NCBI RefSeq assembly: GCF_030815415.1
Contig: NZ_JAUSWW010000001.1
Coordinates: 1,736,001-1,800,000 of the forward strand
Length of the DNA: 64,000 nt
Direction: 5' to 3'
Origin: Streptomyces canus
Lineage (GTDB): Bacteria > Actinomycetota > Actinomycetes > Streptomycetales > Streptomycetaceae
Part shown: positions 17,680 to 25,860 of the stretch, piece by piece
Layout: each line of letters begins with the position of its first letter
How positions within the stretch are numbered: the stretch's first letter is position 1
Notes under the pieces: model-generated
What the model saw: the letters and a program-made list of their open reading frames with translations, nothing else
Database searches by the model: none
What the model was told of the DNA's origin: nothing
Translations under genes and position numbers: made by a program

Positions 17680-19052
17680 GACGCCACCCGCTGCTCGCCC
17701 CGCGTCTGGTCCGGGTGGGCGAGGCCGAGGTGGTCGCGCAGGGTCGTGCCCTCGTACTCGGTGCGGAAGACGCCCTGTTCCTGGAGCAGCGGGACGACCT
17801 GGTCGGCGAAGACGTCGAGGCCGGTCGGGGTGATGTGCGGGACCAGGATGAAACCGTCGCTCGCGTCGGCCTGGACGTAGTCGTTGATGGTCTTCGCAAC
17901 CGTCGCCGGGGAGCCGACGAAGTTCTGCCGGTTGCCCGACTCGATGACGAGGTCACGGATGGACCAGTTGTTGGCGGCGGCGAGCTCGCGCCATTCGCGG
18001 GCGGTGGCCAGCGGGTCGCGGTACATACGGACCTGGGCGCGGCCCTTGGCGATGTGGTCGCCGCTGACGTCCGGGTCGATGTCGGGGAGCGGGCCCTCCG
18101 GGTCGTACGAGGAGAGGTCCCGGTTCCAGACGAACTCCAGGTGCTTGAGGGCGGTGGCCCCGCTGACCTGCTGGCGGCGCACCTCCTTGGCGAGTTCCTC
18201 GGCCTCCTCGTCGGTGTCGCCGAGGACGAAGCTCGCGGCGGGCAGGATCAGCAACTGGTCGTGGCGGCGGCCGTACTTGGCGAGGCGCTTCTTGACGTCC
18301 GTGTAGAAGTCCTGGCCTTCGTCCAGCGTGGCGTACCGGCTGAAGATGGCGTCTGCGCTCGACGCGGCGAACTCGCGGCCCTCTTCCGAGTCGCCCGCCT
18401 GGAAGATGACCGGGCGGCCCTGCGGGGAGCGGGGGACGTTGAACTGGCCGTGGATGTCGAAGTGTTGACCGGTGTGGACGAAGGAGCCGGCTTTGGCGTC
18501 CCGCAGGAACTGCCCCGAGGCCTGGTCGGCGAGGATCTCGTCGCCCTGCCACGAGTCGAAGAGCTCGTTCGCGGTGGCCAGGAACTCCTTCGCGCGGGAG
18601 TAGCGCTCCTCCTGCGGGAGGAAGCCGCCGCGGCGGAAGTTCTCGCCGGTGAAGGCGTCCCAGGAGGTGACCACGTTCCAGGCGGCGCGGCCGCCGGAGA
18701 GGTGGTCGAGGCTGGCGAACTGACGGGCCACCTCGTAGGGCTCGTTGAAGGTGGAGTTGATGGTGCCGGTCAGGCCGAGGCGGTCGGTGACGGCGGCGAG
18801 CGCGGCGAGGACGGTGAAGGTGTCGGGGCGGCCGACGACGTCCAGGTCGTAGATCTTCCCGCCCTGTTCGCGCAGCCTCAGTCCCTCGGCGAGGAACAGG
18901 AAGTCGAACTTGGCGCGTTCGGCGGTCTGCGCGAAGTGGGCGAAGGAGCTGAACTCGATATGGCTGCCGGCCTCGGGGTCGCTCCACACGGTGGTGTTGT
19001 TGACGCCCGGGAAGTGGGCGGCCAGATGGATCTGCTTCAGCGGCTTGGTCAT
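17676..19052 (-). CDS. NtaA/SnaA/DszA-family flavin-dependent monooxygenase 2
   Basis: A 458-aa protein of the subgroup of luciferase-like monooxygenases that includes NtaA, SnaA and the dibenzothiophene sulfone monooxygenase DszA. Diagnostic segments are FSSFAHFAQTAERAKFDFLF, the Ser-Gly-Gly-Arg-Ala-Ala-Trp-Asn-Val-Val-Thr-Ser motif around residues 130-140, NFRRGGFLPQEERYSRA, and PVIFQAGDSEEGREFAA. These two-component enzymes use FMNH2 from a separate reductase to cleave C-S, C-N or related bonds. Start ATG 19052 is 22 nt after the upstream stop. Confidence 0.9.
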   Translation of the reverse strand: MTKPLKQIHLAAHFPGVNNTTVWSDPEAGSHIEFSSFAHFAQTAERAKFDFLFLAEGLRLREQGGKIYDLDVVGRPDTFTVLAALAAVTDRLGLTGTINSTFNEPYEVARQFASLDHLSGGRAAWNVVTSWDAFTGENFRRGGFLPQEERYSRAKEFLATANELFDSWQGDEILADQASGQFLRDAKAGSFVHTGQHFDIHGQFNVPRSPQGRPVIFQAGDSEEGREFAASSADAIFSRYATLDEGQDFYTDVKKRLAKYGRRHDQLLILPAASFVLGDTDEEAEELAKEVRRQQVSGATALKHLEFVWNRDLSSYDPEGPLPDIDPDVSGDHIAKGRAQVRMYRDPLATAREWRELAAANNWSIRDLVIESGNRQNFVGSPATVAKTINDYVQADASDGFILVPHITPTGLDVFADQVVPLLQEQGVFRTEYEGTTLRDHLGLAHPDQTRGEQRVAS

Positions 19053-19074
19053 GGCTCTGCGGGGTCCTTCCGGC

Positions 19075-20274
19075 TCAGGCGGCGTAGCGGTTGGCGGGGC
19101 GGGCGAGGCCCAGCAGACCGCGCAGGGTGTCGGCCTCGTAGGCGTCGCGGAAGGCGTCGCGGCGCTGGAGTTCGGGGACCAGGCCCCGGGTGATGGCCGG
19201 GAGGTCGTGGCCGAGGACGGCGGGGCGCAGCCGGAAGCCGGTCAGTCCGGCGGAGTGCAACTCCTGGAGGAGATCGGCGAGTTGGGCCGAGGTGCCGGTG
19301 AAGATGCGGGCGTCGCTCTCGTACGGCTCTCCCGCCGCGGCGTCGAGGCGCTCACGGCGTGCCGCGGCGGCCGCGGGGTCGTCGTCGAGGAAGACCACCA
19401 AGTCCCCGAAGATGTGCAGGGGTTGGTCGGCGCGGCCGGCCCTGTCCTGTTCGGCGCGGATCTCGGCGACGATGGCCCGGGCCTGGCCGGTGTCGTGCGG
19501 GGTGACGTAGCCGACGTCGGCCTGGCGGGCCACCAGCCGGTACGGGACGGTCTGGTGCGCGAGGGCGCTGACCAGGGGCTGGCCCTGCGGCGGGCGCGGG
19601 GTGATGGAGGGGCCCTTGACGCTGAAGTGCTTGCCCTCGAAGTCGATGTAGTGCAGCTTGTCGCGGTCGATGAAGCGGCCGGTGGCGACGTCCCGGATCT
19701 CCGCGTCGTCCTCCCAGCTGTCCCAGAGCCGGCGGACGGCCTCGACATGGTCGGCGGCCTCGTCGAAGAGATCGCTGACGAGTTCCTGTCCGGCGGGGCT
19801 CTGGAGCTCGGCCAGGCTCAGCGGCGGGACGGTGCGGCGCCCGAAGTGGTCGGCCTCGTCCGGGCGGGGCGAGATCTGCAGGCGCAGCCCGGCCCGGCCG
19901 GTGCTGACGTAGTCCAGGGTGGCGATCGCCTTGGAGATGTGGAACGGCTCGGTGTGGGTGGCGATCACGGTCGGCACCAGCCCTATGTGCCGGGTCAGGG
20001 GCGCGACGCGGGAGGCGATGAGTACGGCGTCCAGACGGCCGCGGACCTGGTCGGTGCGGCCGTCCAGCTCACCGAAGACCGACGACTGCAGACCGAGGCC
20101 GTCCTCGAAGGTCACGAAGTCGAGCAGGCCGCGCTCGGCCTCGGCGACCAGGTCGGCCCAGTAGGCGGCGGTGAACACGTCCCGGGGGCGGGCGACCGGC
20201 TCACGCCAGGAGGCCGGGTGCCAGCCGGTGCCGTCGAGGGCCACGGCGAGGTGCAGGGAGGAAGAAGGGGACAC
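19075..20274 (-). CDS. LLM-class/NtaA-like flavin-dependent monooxygenase 1
   Basis: A 399-aa luciferase-like monooxygenase: SLHLAVALDGTGWHPASWRE at the N-terminus, then FVTFEDGLG, TRHIGLVPTVIATHTEPFHI and TLDYVSTGRAGLRLQISPR. It belongs to the same broad subgroup as its downstream partner. I chose GTG 20274 because AGGAAGG lies 9 nt upstream and the family homology starts there; the frame is open for 16 codons before it, but those codons carry no family character. It is the first structural gene after leader peptide 2 (20356-20439), 81 nt away, so expression may depend on translation of that peptide. Confidence 0.88.
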   Translation of the reverse strand: MSPSSSLHLAVALDGTGWHPASWREPVARPRDVFTAAYWADLVAEAERGLLDFVTFEDGLGLQSSVFGELDGRTDQVRGRLDAVLIASRVAPLTRHIGLVPTVIATHTEPFHISKAIATLDYVSTGRAGLRLQISPRPDEADHFGRRTVPPLSLAELQSPAGQELVSDLFDEAADHVEAVRRLWDSWEDDAEIRDVATGRFIDRDKLHYIDFEGKHFSVKGPSITPRPPQGQPLVSALAHQTVPYRLVARQADVGYVTPHDTGQARAIVAEIRAEQDRAGRADQPLHIFGDLVVFLDDDPAAAAARRERLDAAAGEPYESDARIFTGTSAQLADLLQELHSAGLTGFRLRPAVLGHDLPAITRGLVPELQRRDAFRDAYEADTLRGLLGLARPANRYAA

Positions 20275-20355
20275 GAGTGGGTGCCTTCCTGGAGATCCGT
20301 ACGAGATCACCGGCCCGGGCATGCGGCACTCAGGGCACGGTGGCGGAGAAGGAGG

Positions 20356-20439
20356 TCAGGGGCGACAGAGGGCGCCGGCGACACGCTGGAGGTCGATGTA
20401 GGGACGGGAGTGCAGAAGGAGTCGGTCGATGTGCCGCAC
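20356..20439 (-). CDS. Leader peptide 2 (HIDLQRV-type) upstream of the monooxygenase operon
   Basis: A 27-aa peptide starting GTG with GGGAGG about 6 nt upstream and ending ...RPYIDLQRVAGALCRP. The R-x-I-D-L-x-R-V-x-x-A-L-C core matches short streptomycete leader peptides that I recall being placed before sulfur-assimilation operons. A single Cys codon close to the stop suggests cysteine-dependent attenuation. The peptide lies in the 206-nt gap between the GNAT gene and monooxygenase 1, on the same strand. A longer frame starting GTG 20484 is possible but has a poorer ribosome-binding site. Confidence 0.75.
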   Translation of the reverse strand: MRHIDRLLLHSRPYIDLQRVAGALCRP

Positions 20440-20480
20440 GTCCCCGCCTCCCGCCCTGGTGGTGCGTGTCTCGTCCCGAC

Positions 20481-21215
20481 TCACAACGCCCTCGCCCGGG
20501 CATCTGTTCCCGGCGTGCGTACCTGGAGGATGGTCGTCCGGCGGCGCAGGGTGAAGCCGATCGACTCGTACAGCCGGATCGCGGTGGCGTTGTTCGCGGC
20601 GGCGTGCAGGAACGGGGTCTCCCCGCGCTCCCTGATGCCCGCCGCGACCGCGCGCACCAGACGGGTGCCGAGGCCCCGGCCACGGTGCGCCGGGTCGGTG
20701 CAGACGGCGCTGATCTCGGTCCAGCCGGGCAGGTGGAGCCGTTCGCCGGCCAGGGCTACGAGCCGGCCGTGGTGCCGGATGCCGAGGTAGGTGCCGAGGT
20801 GGACGGTGCGGGCGAGGAAGGGTCCTGGTCCGGTGCGGGCGACCAGGTCCAGGATGTCGGGTACGTCGTCGGGGCCGAGCCGTACGGCCTCCGGGGCGGG
20901 TTCGGCCCGCAGGTGGGTGTCGACGAGCTGGACGCCCTGGCCGCCGCCGACGACGTCCCATCCGTCGGGGGCGGTCTCGACTCCCTTGACCCGTGCGGTG
21001 GTTGCCGGGCCGAGGAGGGTGTGCAGGTCGCTCCAGGCGGCCGGATCCGCCGGGTCGGCGAGCGCGGCGAACGCGTACACGTCCGCCGGGTAGCGCGCCG
21101 CCCGGCCCGTCCGCTCGGCGAAGGCCGCGTGCGGTCCGTCCAGGGCGGCCCAGACGGGGTTGTCCAGGAGACGGGTTCCGAGGGCGATCTGGTGGACCAC
21201 GACGGCCTTTCTCAC
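20481..21215 (-). CDS. GNAT-family N-acetyltransferase
   Basis: A 244-aa protein. The C-terminal half carries the acetyl-CoA-binding signature VCTDPAHRGRGLGTRLVRAV and then AANNATAIRLYESIGFTL, as in FR47-like GNATs. The N-terminal half (about 1-95) is variable and may shape the acceptor site. It is the last gene after the ABC importer (19 nt downstream of the binding-protein stop), so it may acetylate an imported or derived thiol or amine, in the way cysteine-conjugate acetyltransferases do. That role is inferred from context. The start is GTG 21215. Confidence 0.85.
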   Translation of the reverse strand: MRKAVVVHQIALGTRLLDNPVWAALDGPHAAFAERTGRAARYPADVYAFAALADPADPAAWSDLHTLLGPATTARVKGVETAPDGWDVVGGGQGVQLVDTHLRAEPAPEAVRLGPDDVPDILDLVARTGPGPFLARTVHLGTYLGIRHHGRLVALAGERLHLPGWTEISAVCTDPAHRGRGLGTRLVRAVAAGIRERGETPFLHAAANNATAIRLYESIGFTLRRRTTILQVRTPGTDARARAL

Positions 21216-21234
21216 AGCGCGTTCTGACGGATGA

Positions 21235-22257
21235 TCAGGAGTTGGTGAGCGGTAGCCCGGGCGGGTTGATCTCGGACTTGGCGACGGCCTCGCCCGAGAG
21301 GTTCCAGGCCTTGAGCCACTTCGCGTACTGACCGTTCTCGATCAGGTGGTTGATCGCGGCGGCCAGCGGCTTCGCGAGGCCGCTGTCCTTCTTGGCGGTC
21401 GCGGCGATCAGACCCTGGAGGCTCTCGCCGGCACCCGAGAACTGGCCCGCGACACGAGTCGCCTGGGGCGAGTTGGCGGTCTGCGTCGCGTGGTAGGAGA
21501 GGTTCGGGCTGGGGCCGAAGTAGGCGTCGATCTTGCCGCTGTTCAGCGCCAGGTAGAGGCTGTTGGTCTCCTGGAAGTACTTGACGGTGAGCTTCTTGCC
21601 CTCCTTCTCCAGCTTCGCCTTCCACTCCAGGAGGAGCTTCTCCTGGTTGGTGCCGTTGCTGACGGAGACCGTCTTGCCGGCGAGGTTCTCGTAGTTGTTG
21701 TCGAAGTTCCAGGTGTCGTCCTTCTTCACCTCGAACGCGAGATCGTCCTTGCGGTAGGAGGCGAACTCGTACTTCTGCTTGCGCTCCTCGGTGTCGGTGA
21801 CGTTGGAGAAGGCCACGTCGACCTTGCCGCTGTCGAGGCCGATGAACAGGTTCTCCCACGTCGACCGCCGCACCTGCGGCTCGAGCCCGAGGACGGCGGA
21901 GACCAGGCGGGCGAGGTCGATCTCGGAACCGGTGAGCGACTTCTGGTCGCTGCCGATGAAGCCGAGCGGCGGGCTGCCGGAGGGCAGGGTGCCGGACCCG
22001 ATGACCAGCTTGCCGCTCTTCTTGATGTCGTCGGGCAACAGGGAGCTGATGGACTTCACCTCGGCGACCTTCAGGGCGGTCTCGGTGGCCGCGCCGTTGG
22101 AGAGCCGGCCCACGGTCACCGTGCCGGCGGTGTCGGAGGTCTTGGTCGCGGCGTCACTCTCGCCCCCGCAGGCGGCGAGCCCGGCGGCGAGGGTGACGGC
22201 GGCGGTGGCCGCGGTGATGCCCCGTATCAGGCTGCGTCGGGAGAACTGGGTAGGCAT
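21235..22257 (-). CDS. ABC transporter substrate-binding lipoprotein (amino-acid type)
   Basis: A 340-aa solute-binding protein of the polar amino-acid family (SBP_bac_3-like). The N-terminus has twin arginines (SRRSLIRG) and a lipobox LAAC with Cys30, so it is an exported lipoprotein. The binding domain includes GKLVIGSGTLPSGSPPLGFI, SEIDLARLVSAVLGLEP and NGTNQEKLLLEWKAKLEKEG. It forms an importer with the permease and ATPase encoded immediately upstream. Given the leader peptide and downstream monooxygenases, the ligand is likely a sulfur amino acid or other organosulfur compound rather than a common amino acid; that is inferred. Confidence 0.9.
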   Translation of the reverse strand: MPTQFSRRSLIRGITAATAAVTLAAGLAACGGESDAATKTSDTAGTVTVGRLSNGAATETALKVAEVKSISSLLPDDIKKSGKLVIGSGTLPSGSPPLGFIGSDQKSLTGSEIDLARLVSAVLGLEPQVRRSTWENLFIGLDSGKVDVAFSNVTDTEERKQKYEFASYRKDDLAFEVKKDDTWNFDNNYENLAGKTVSVSNGTNQEKLLLEWKAKLEKEGKKLTVKYFQETNSLYLALNSGKIDAYFGPSPNLSYHATQTANSPQATRVAGQFSGAGESLQGLIAATAKKDSGLAKPLAAAINHLIENGQYAKWLKAWNLSGEAVAKSEINPPGLPLTNS

Positions 22258-22382
22258 GACTGTCCTTTGTGGCTGGGAGAGGGTGGTGAGGGTGATGCCG
22301 TGGGGGAAGTCGTGGGGGGAAGTCGTGGGCGGTGCTCAGCACACCGCGTGTCAGAACACGGCGTGTCAGAACACCTCGCGGG

Positions 22383-23168
22383 TCAGAGCACCTTGCTGAG
22401 GAAGTCCCGGGTCCGCTCGTGCCGCGGCCTGTCCAGGACCTCGGCGGGCGGGCCCTGTTCGACGATCCGGCCGCCGTCGATGAAGACGACCCGGTCGGCG
22501 ATCTCCCGGGCGAAGCCGATCTCGTGGGTGACGATCACCAGGGTGGTGCCGCTCTTCGCGAGGTCCTTGATGACGGCGAGGACCTCGCCGACGAGTTCGG
22601 GGTCGAGGGCGGAGGTGGGCTCGTCGAAAAGGATGACGCCGGGCCGCAGCGCGAGGGCGCGGGCGATAGCCACACGCTGCTGCTGTCCGCCGGACAGCTG
22701 CCGCGGATAGGCGGCCGCCTTGTCGGCGAGGCCGACCCGGTCCAGGAGTTCGCGGGCGAGTTGCCGGGCCGCGGTCCGGTCGAGCTGTCCGGTGGCCGCC
22801 GGGGCCGCGGCGACGTTCTCCAGGACGGTCAGGTGCGGGAAGAGGTTGAAGTTCTGGAAGACGAACCCGATCCTGCTGCGCTGGGCGAGGATGGCACGCT
22901 CGCTCAGCTCCTTGAGCCGGTCGCCGTGCCGGCGTACGCCGATCAGCTCGCCGTTGATGCTGACGTGGCCGATCTCCGGCTTCTCCAGGTGGTTGACGAC
23001 CCGGAGCAGGGTGGACTTGCCGGAGCCGGACGGGCCGAGGATCACGGTGACCTCGCCGGGCCGCACGCTCAGGTCGACGCCGTCCAGGACCCGATGGGTC
23101 CCGTACCACTTGTGCACGTCATGGACCTCGACGGCGGCGGGCACGGCCTTGACGGTCGCGGTGGTCAT
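22383..23168 (-). CDS. ABC transporter ATP-binding protein (amino-acid type)
   Basis: A 261-aa ATPase of the GlnQ/HisP class: Walker A GPSGSGKST (about residue 45), Q-loop FVFQNFNLF, signature LSGGQQQRVAIARALAL, Walker B VILFDEPTSALDPE and H-loop VIVTHE. Start ATG 23168 overlaps the permease stop as ATGA, so the two are translationally coupled. The 125-nt gap to the binding-protein gene leaves room for its own ribosome-binding site and perhaps processing. Confidence 0.93.
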   Translation of the reverse strand: MTTATVKAVPAAVEVHDVHKWYGTHRVLDGVDLSVRPGEVTVILGPSGSGKSTLLRVVNHLEKPEIGHVSINGELIGVRRHGDRLKELSERAILAQRSRIGFVFQNFNLFPHLTVLENVAAAPAATGQLDRTAARQLARELLDRVGLADKAAAYPRQLSGGQQQRVAIARALALRPGVILFDEPTSALDPELVGEVLAVIKDLAKSGTTLVIVTHEIGFAREIADRVVFIDGGRIVEQGPPAEVLDRPRHERTRDFLSKVL

Positions 23169-24148
23169 ACGGCGGCCTCCCTGCGGATACGGGCGCGCAG
23201 GTCGGTGAGGGCGGTGCGCAGCTTCTGCAACGGGGTCGGCGGCAGGGTGCGGGTGGCGCCCCGGGCGAAGTACCGCTCGACGTAGAACTGGATGACGGAG
23301 ACGACCGTGGTCAGGATGAGGTACCAGACGGTGACGACCAGCAGCAGCGGCACGATGTCGCCGGGGTAGGTGGCGCCCATGGTCTGGGCGGCGCCGAACA
23401 GGTCGAGCAGCGAGACGTAGAACACCAGCGAGGTGGCCTTGACCAGGTCGATGAGCTGGTTGACGTAGTTCGGCGTGATGGAGCGCAGGGCCTGCGGGAA
23501 GACGACCTTGCGGAACTGGTAGCCCTTCGGCAGCCCGAGCGCGGCGGCCGCCTCGTGCTGGCCCTGGTCGACGGAGAGGATGCCGCCGCGGACCGCCTCG
23601 GCCGCGTACGCCGCCTGGTTCAGGCTCAGCCCGACGACGGCGACGGCGATGTCGGTGGCGAGCCGGGACTCGTCGAAGGTGAAGAAGGCCGGCCCGAAGG
23701 GGACGCCCACGCTGAGCGTCTGGTACAGGGCGCTGAAGTTGTAGAGGAAGAGCAGGATGACGATCAGCGGGATGGAGCGGAACGTCCAGATGTAGGTCCA
23801 GCTGACCGCCCGCAGGACGGGGCTCTTCGAGAGCCGGGCCAGCGCGAGGACGATACCGCCGAGGAGGCCCAGCACCGCGCTGTAGGCGGTGACTTCGAGG
23901 GTGATCAGCAGTCCGTCGAGGATCGTCGGCCGCAGGAACCAGTAGCCGAACCGGTCCCACTGGTAGAAGGGGTTCGACACCAGGCCGTGCACGAACTGGG
24001 CGGTGAGGACTAGGACGACGGCGGTGGCGATCCAGCGTCCGGGGTGCCGCAGCGGCAGAACCCGCTGCGCGGTCAGCTCTTTTGACGGGGTGTCGGCGAC
24101 CGGCGGTGGCTCCGTGACGGAGACGGCGGCGCCTGGGGGTTCACTCAT
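23165..24148 (-). CDS. ABC transporter permease (amino-acid type, HisM/GlnP-like)
   Basis: A 327-aa permease. After about 30 cytoplasmic residues there is a first helix (IATAVVLVLTAQFVHGLV). Several further helices follow with the EAA loop EAAAALGLPKGYQFRKVVFP characteristic of polar amino-acid permeases. A single permease gene suggests a homodimer. The chosen ATG 24148 has GGAG 8 nt upstream; an upstream in-frame start at 24190 lacks one. It is the first gene after leader peptide 3, separated by 175 nt containing a small hairpin. Confidence 0.9.
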   Translation of the reverse strand: MSEPPGAAVSVTEPPPVADTPSKELTAQRVLPLRHPGRWIATAVVLVLTAQFVHGLVSNPFYQWDRFGYWFLRPTILDGLLITLEVTAYSAVLGLLGGIVLALARLSKSPVLRAVSWTYIWTFRSIPLIVILLFLYNFSALYQTLSVGVPFGPAFFTFDESRLATDIAVAVVGLSLNQAAYAAEAVRGGILSVDQGQHEAAAALGLPKGYQFRKVVFPQALRSITPNYVNQLIDLVKATSLVFYVSLLDLFGAAQTMGATYPGDIVPLLLVVTVWYLILTTVVSVIQFYVERYFARGATRTLPPTPLQKLRTALTDLRARIRREAAV

Positions 24149-24272
24149 GAGGGGCTCCGGCGGGATCGGATCCCCCGGACACGGGCGCACGGAACGTGGC
24201 TACGACGGCCGTTCTACGGCGGGTCGTGGCACACGGGGACGCACGGGAACCGGGGGCTGGGCGGACAACGGC

Positions 24273-24290
24273 ACACCGCGCGGGCGGTGT
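24273..24290 (-). promoter_or_regulatory. Hairpin between leader peptide 3 and the permease gene (possible attenuator)
   Basis: A perfect 7-bp stem ACACCGC/GCGGTGT (24273-24279 and 24284-24290) with a GCGG tetraloop lies 34 nt after the leader peptide stop. The position fits a transcription attenuator or a translation-control structure, but the stem is short and no alternative pairing has been worked out. Confidence 0.35.
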
Positions 24291-24323
24291 TCGTCGGGAA
24301 CGCGGGGGCTGCGGAGGGGGACG

Positions 24324-24488
24324 TCAGCCCCGACAGCGGGCTCGGCCCGGTGCGGTACACAGTGCGCTGTTCACGCGCAGGAGGTCGACGGAGCGATCGG
24401 CGACAAGGAGGTTCGCGTACGGCGGTACGCAGCTCGAGGTACGGCGCGTGGCCGTCCTGGGAGCTGCGTACATGTCCGTCACCGTCAT
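24324..24488 (-). CDS. Leader peptide 3 upstream of the ABC importer operon
   Basis: A 54-aa frame from ATG 24488 (alternatives GTG 24482 and ATG 24473), ending in a core DRSVDLLRVNSALCTAP followed by RARCRG. The S-V-D-L-L-R-V-x-S-A-L-C core matches the streptomycete leader-peptide family. It contains three Cys codons, two of them near the stop. It lies directly upstream of permease, ATPase and binding-protein genes on the same strand. The exact start is uncertain, and the conserved core is the main evidence. Confidence 0.65.
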   Translation of the reverse strand: MTVTDMYAAPRTATRRTSSCVPPYANLLVADRSVDLLRVNSALCTAPGRARCRG

Positions 24489-24586
24489 CGTTCTCAGGGG
24501 CCGCCAAGGCCCTTCTGCGTCAAGAGTGCCGTAAGTGAAGCCAGTTGTCCGAGCGTCTGTCAACGCCGGTCCACCAGGTGGAACGT

Positions 24587-25453
24587 CTAGCGGGTCCGCG
24601 CGGTGTGCGCCGCCCAGTCCAGGATCTGCACGGCCGATCCCGCGGCCTCCAGGCCGCGGCAGTGGGCATGGTGGCGACGGGCGATGCCGTCGAGGTCGAG
24701 GTGCGCGCCGAAGGCGGGGTGGGCCGCCAGCCGGCGGGCGTACGCCCACAGTGCGGGGTGGGCGGCGATCCGCTGCACGGCGGAGGCGTCCAGGTGATGG
24801 CGGTGCACGGTGTCGAGCTGGACCAGCGTGACCCACAACTCGACGTCCGCGGCGGTGATCTGATCCCGGATCAGGTACTCCCGTCCGGTGAGCCAGCGCT
24901 CCAGCGAGGCCAGGGTCTCCAGCAGCGTGTCGAGCGCCGCGGCACGCGCGTCCGGGTCGGTGCCCGCCGTACCGGCCTCCTGCGCGGCCCGCTCGATGCC
25001 CTGGGCGCACAGCCGCTCCACGGCCTCGGTCTCCGACTCCGCGCCGCACGGGTACAGCGCCGGGCGGTCGCCGTCGAAGCGGGCGAGGTCGCGGGTGATG
25101 TCCGGGGCATGGGTGCTGACGATGCGGCCCGACCAGTCGTCGCTGAGCACGGGGCCGACGGCGGCGCCCTTGTAGCGGTGCGCGCTGGCCTCGTAGAGGG
25201 GGCGCAGCGCCGTGTGGCCGCCGTCGGGACAGTCGGGGATCGCGTCGAGGAACGTCACGGGACAGGCGTCGTCGAGGCCGAGCAGGCTGTGGACGACGGC
25301 GATGCGCAGTCCGTCCGGACAGGCGGGCGACAGATGCAACCGGTAGCGGCGCGGCACGGCGTAGTGCCCGCTGCGCGCGTCCCGGCCGATCCGGCCCCGG
25401 AACGCGGCGGTGGACTGCGCGGTCGAGGCGGGGGCGAGCGGTGTGACGGACAT
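24587..25453 (-). CDS. Glutathione S-transferase-like protein (xi class, glutathionyl-hydroquinone reductase family)
   Basis: A 288-aa protein with the two-domain layout of xi-class GSTs (ECM4/YqjG). A thioredoxin-like N-terminal part has HLSPACPDGLRIAVVHSLLG, where SPACPDG replaces the usual NPxCPWA redox motif and keeps one Cys. An all-helical C-terminal domain follows with ERWLTGREYLIRDQITAADVELW. Actinomycetes use mycothiol rather than glutathione, so the thiol cofactor is probably different. It is preceded by leader peptide 1 and followed by the ABC importer operon, which points to thiol or sulfur metabolism. Confidence 0.8.
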   Translation of the reverse strand: MSVTPLAPASTAQSTAAFRGRIGRDARSGHYAVPRRYRLHLSPACPDGLRIAVVHSLLGLDDACPVTFLDAIPDCPDGGHTALRPLYEASAHRYKGAAVGPVLSDDWSGRIVSTHAPDITRDLARFDGDRPALYPCGAESETEAVERLCAQGIERAAQEAGTAGTDPDARAAALDTLLETLASLERWLTGREYLIRDQITAADVELWVTLVQLDTVHRHHLDASAVQRIAAHPALWAYARRLAAHPAFGAHLDLDGIARRHHAHCRGLEAAGSAVQILDWAAHTARTR

Positions 25454-25563
25454 GGATCTCCCCGGGTTTGGGCGCGCGGACGTACGCGCGGTGGAAGCGA
25501 CGTCGGGCCAGGACAGGGGGGTGCGCCGGTGCGCGGCGGCGGGGGTGCGGAGACGGGCGGGGC

Positions 25564-25656
25564 TCAGCCGAGCCGGCGGATCGCGCTGCAGACGCGCTGC
25601 AGGTCGATGTGGCGGCGGGAGGTCAGAAGAGGCGACGGCCGAGAGGTACGGCTCAC
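25564..25656 (-). CDS. Leader peptide 1 upstream of the GST-like gene
   Basis: A 30-aa peptide from GTG 25656 ending SRRHIDLQRVCSAIRRLG. The R-R-H-I-D-L-Q-R-V core is the streptomycete leader-peptide motif, here with Cys directly after the Val. It lies 110 nt upstream of the GST-like gene on the same strand. It shares the IDLQRV core with leader peptide 2, 5 kb away, which links the two units into one presumed sulfur-responsive regulon. Confidence 0.75.
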   Translation of the reverse strand: MSRTSRPSPLLTSRRHIDLQRVCSAIRRLG

Positions 25657-25860
25657 TCGGCCGACTGCCGACTCAAGGCGCCTCATGTTTCCCTACCTGT
25701 TCACTAGGATTCCCATCTGGAGTGTCGATCGGCCGCGCGAGGACGTCAAGAGGGCGTCCACGAGGCGGTCACCGAGGCGGGTGGGGACGTCCGTCTTCTG
25801 GGGTGCGACGACGCTGGCACTCTGGGAGCGCGGCCGACGATCCAGGCGGGGGCGGGCTCC

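Noticed and set aside
21235..25453. The ABC importer as an ordinary glutamine or arginine transporter
   Set aside because: Family type fits, but the leader peptide, flanking monooxygenases and GST-like gene favour a sulfur ligand; kept as inferred only.
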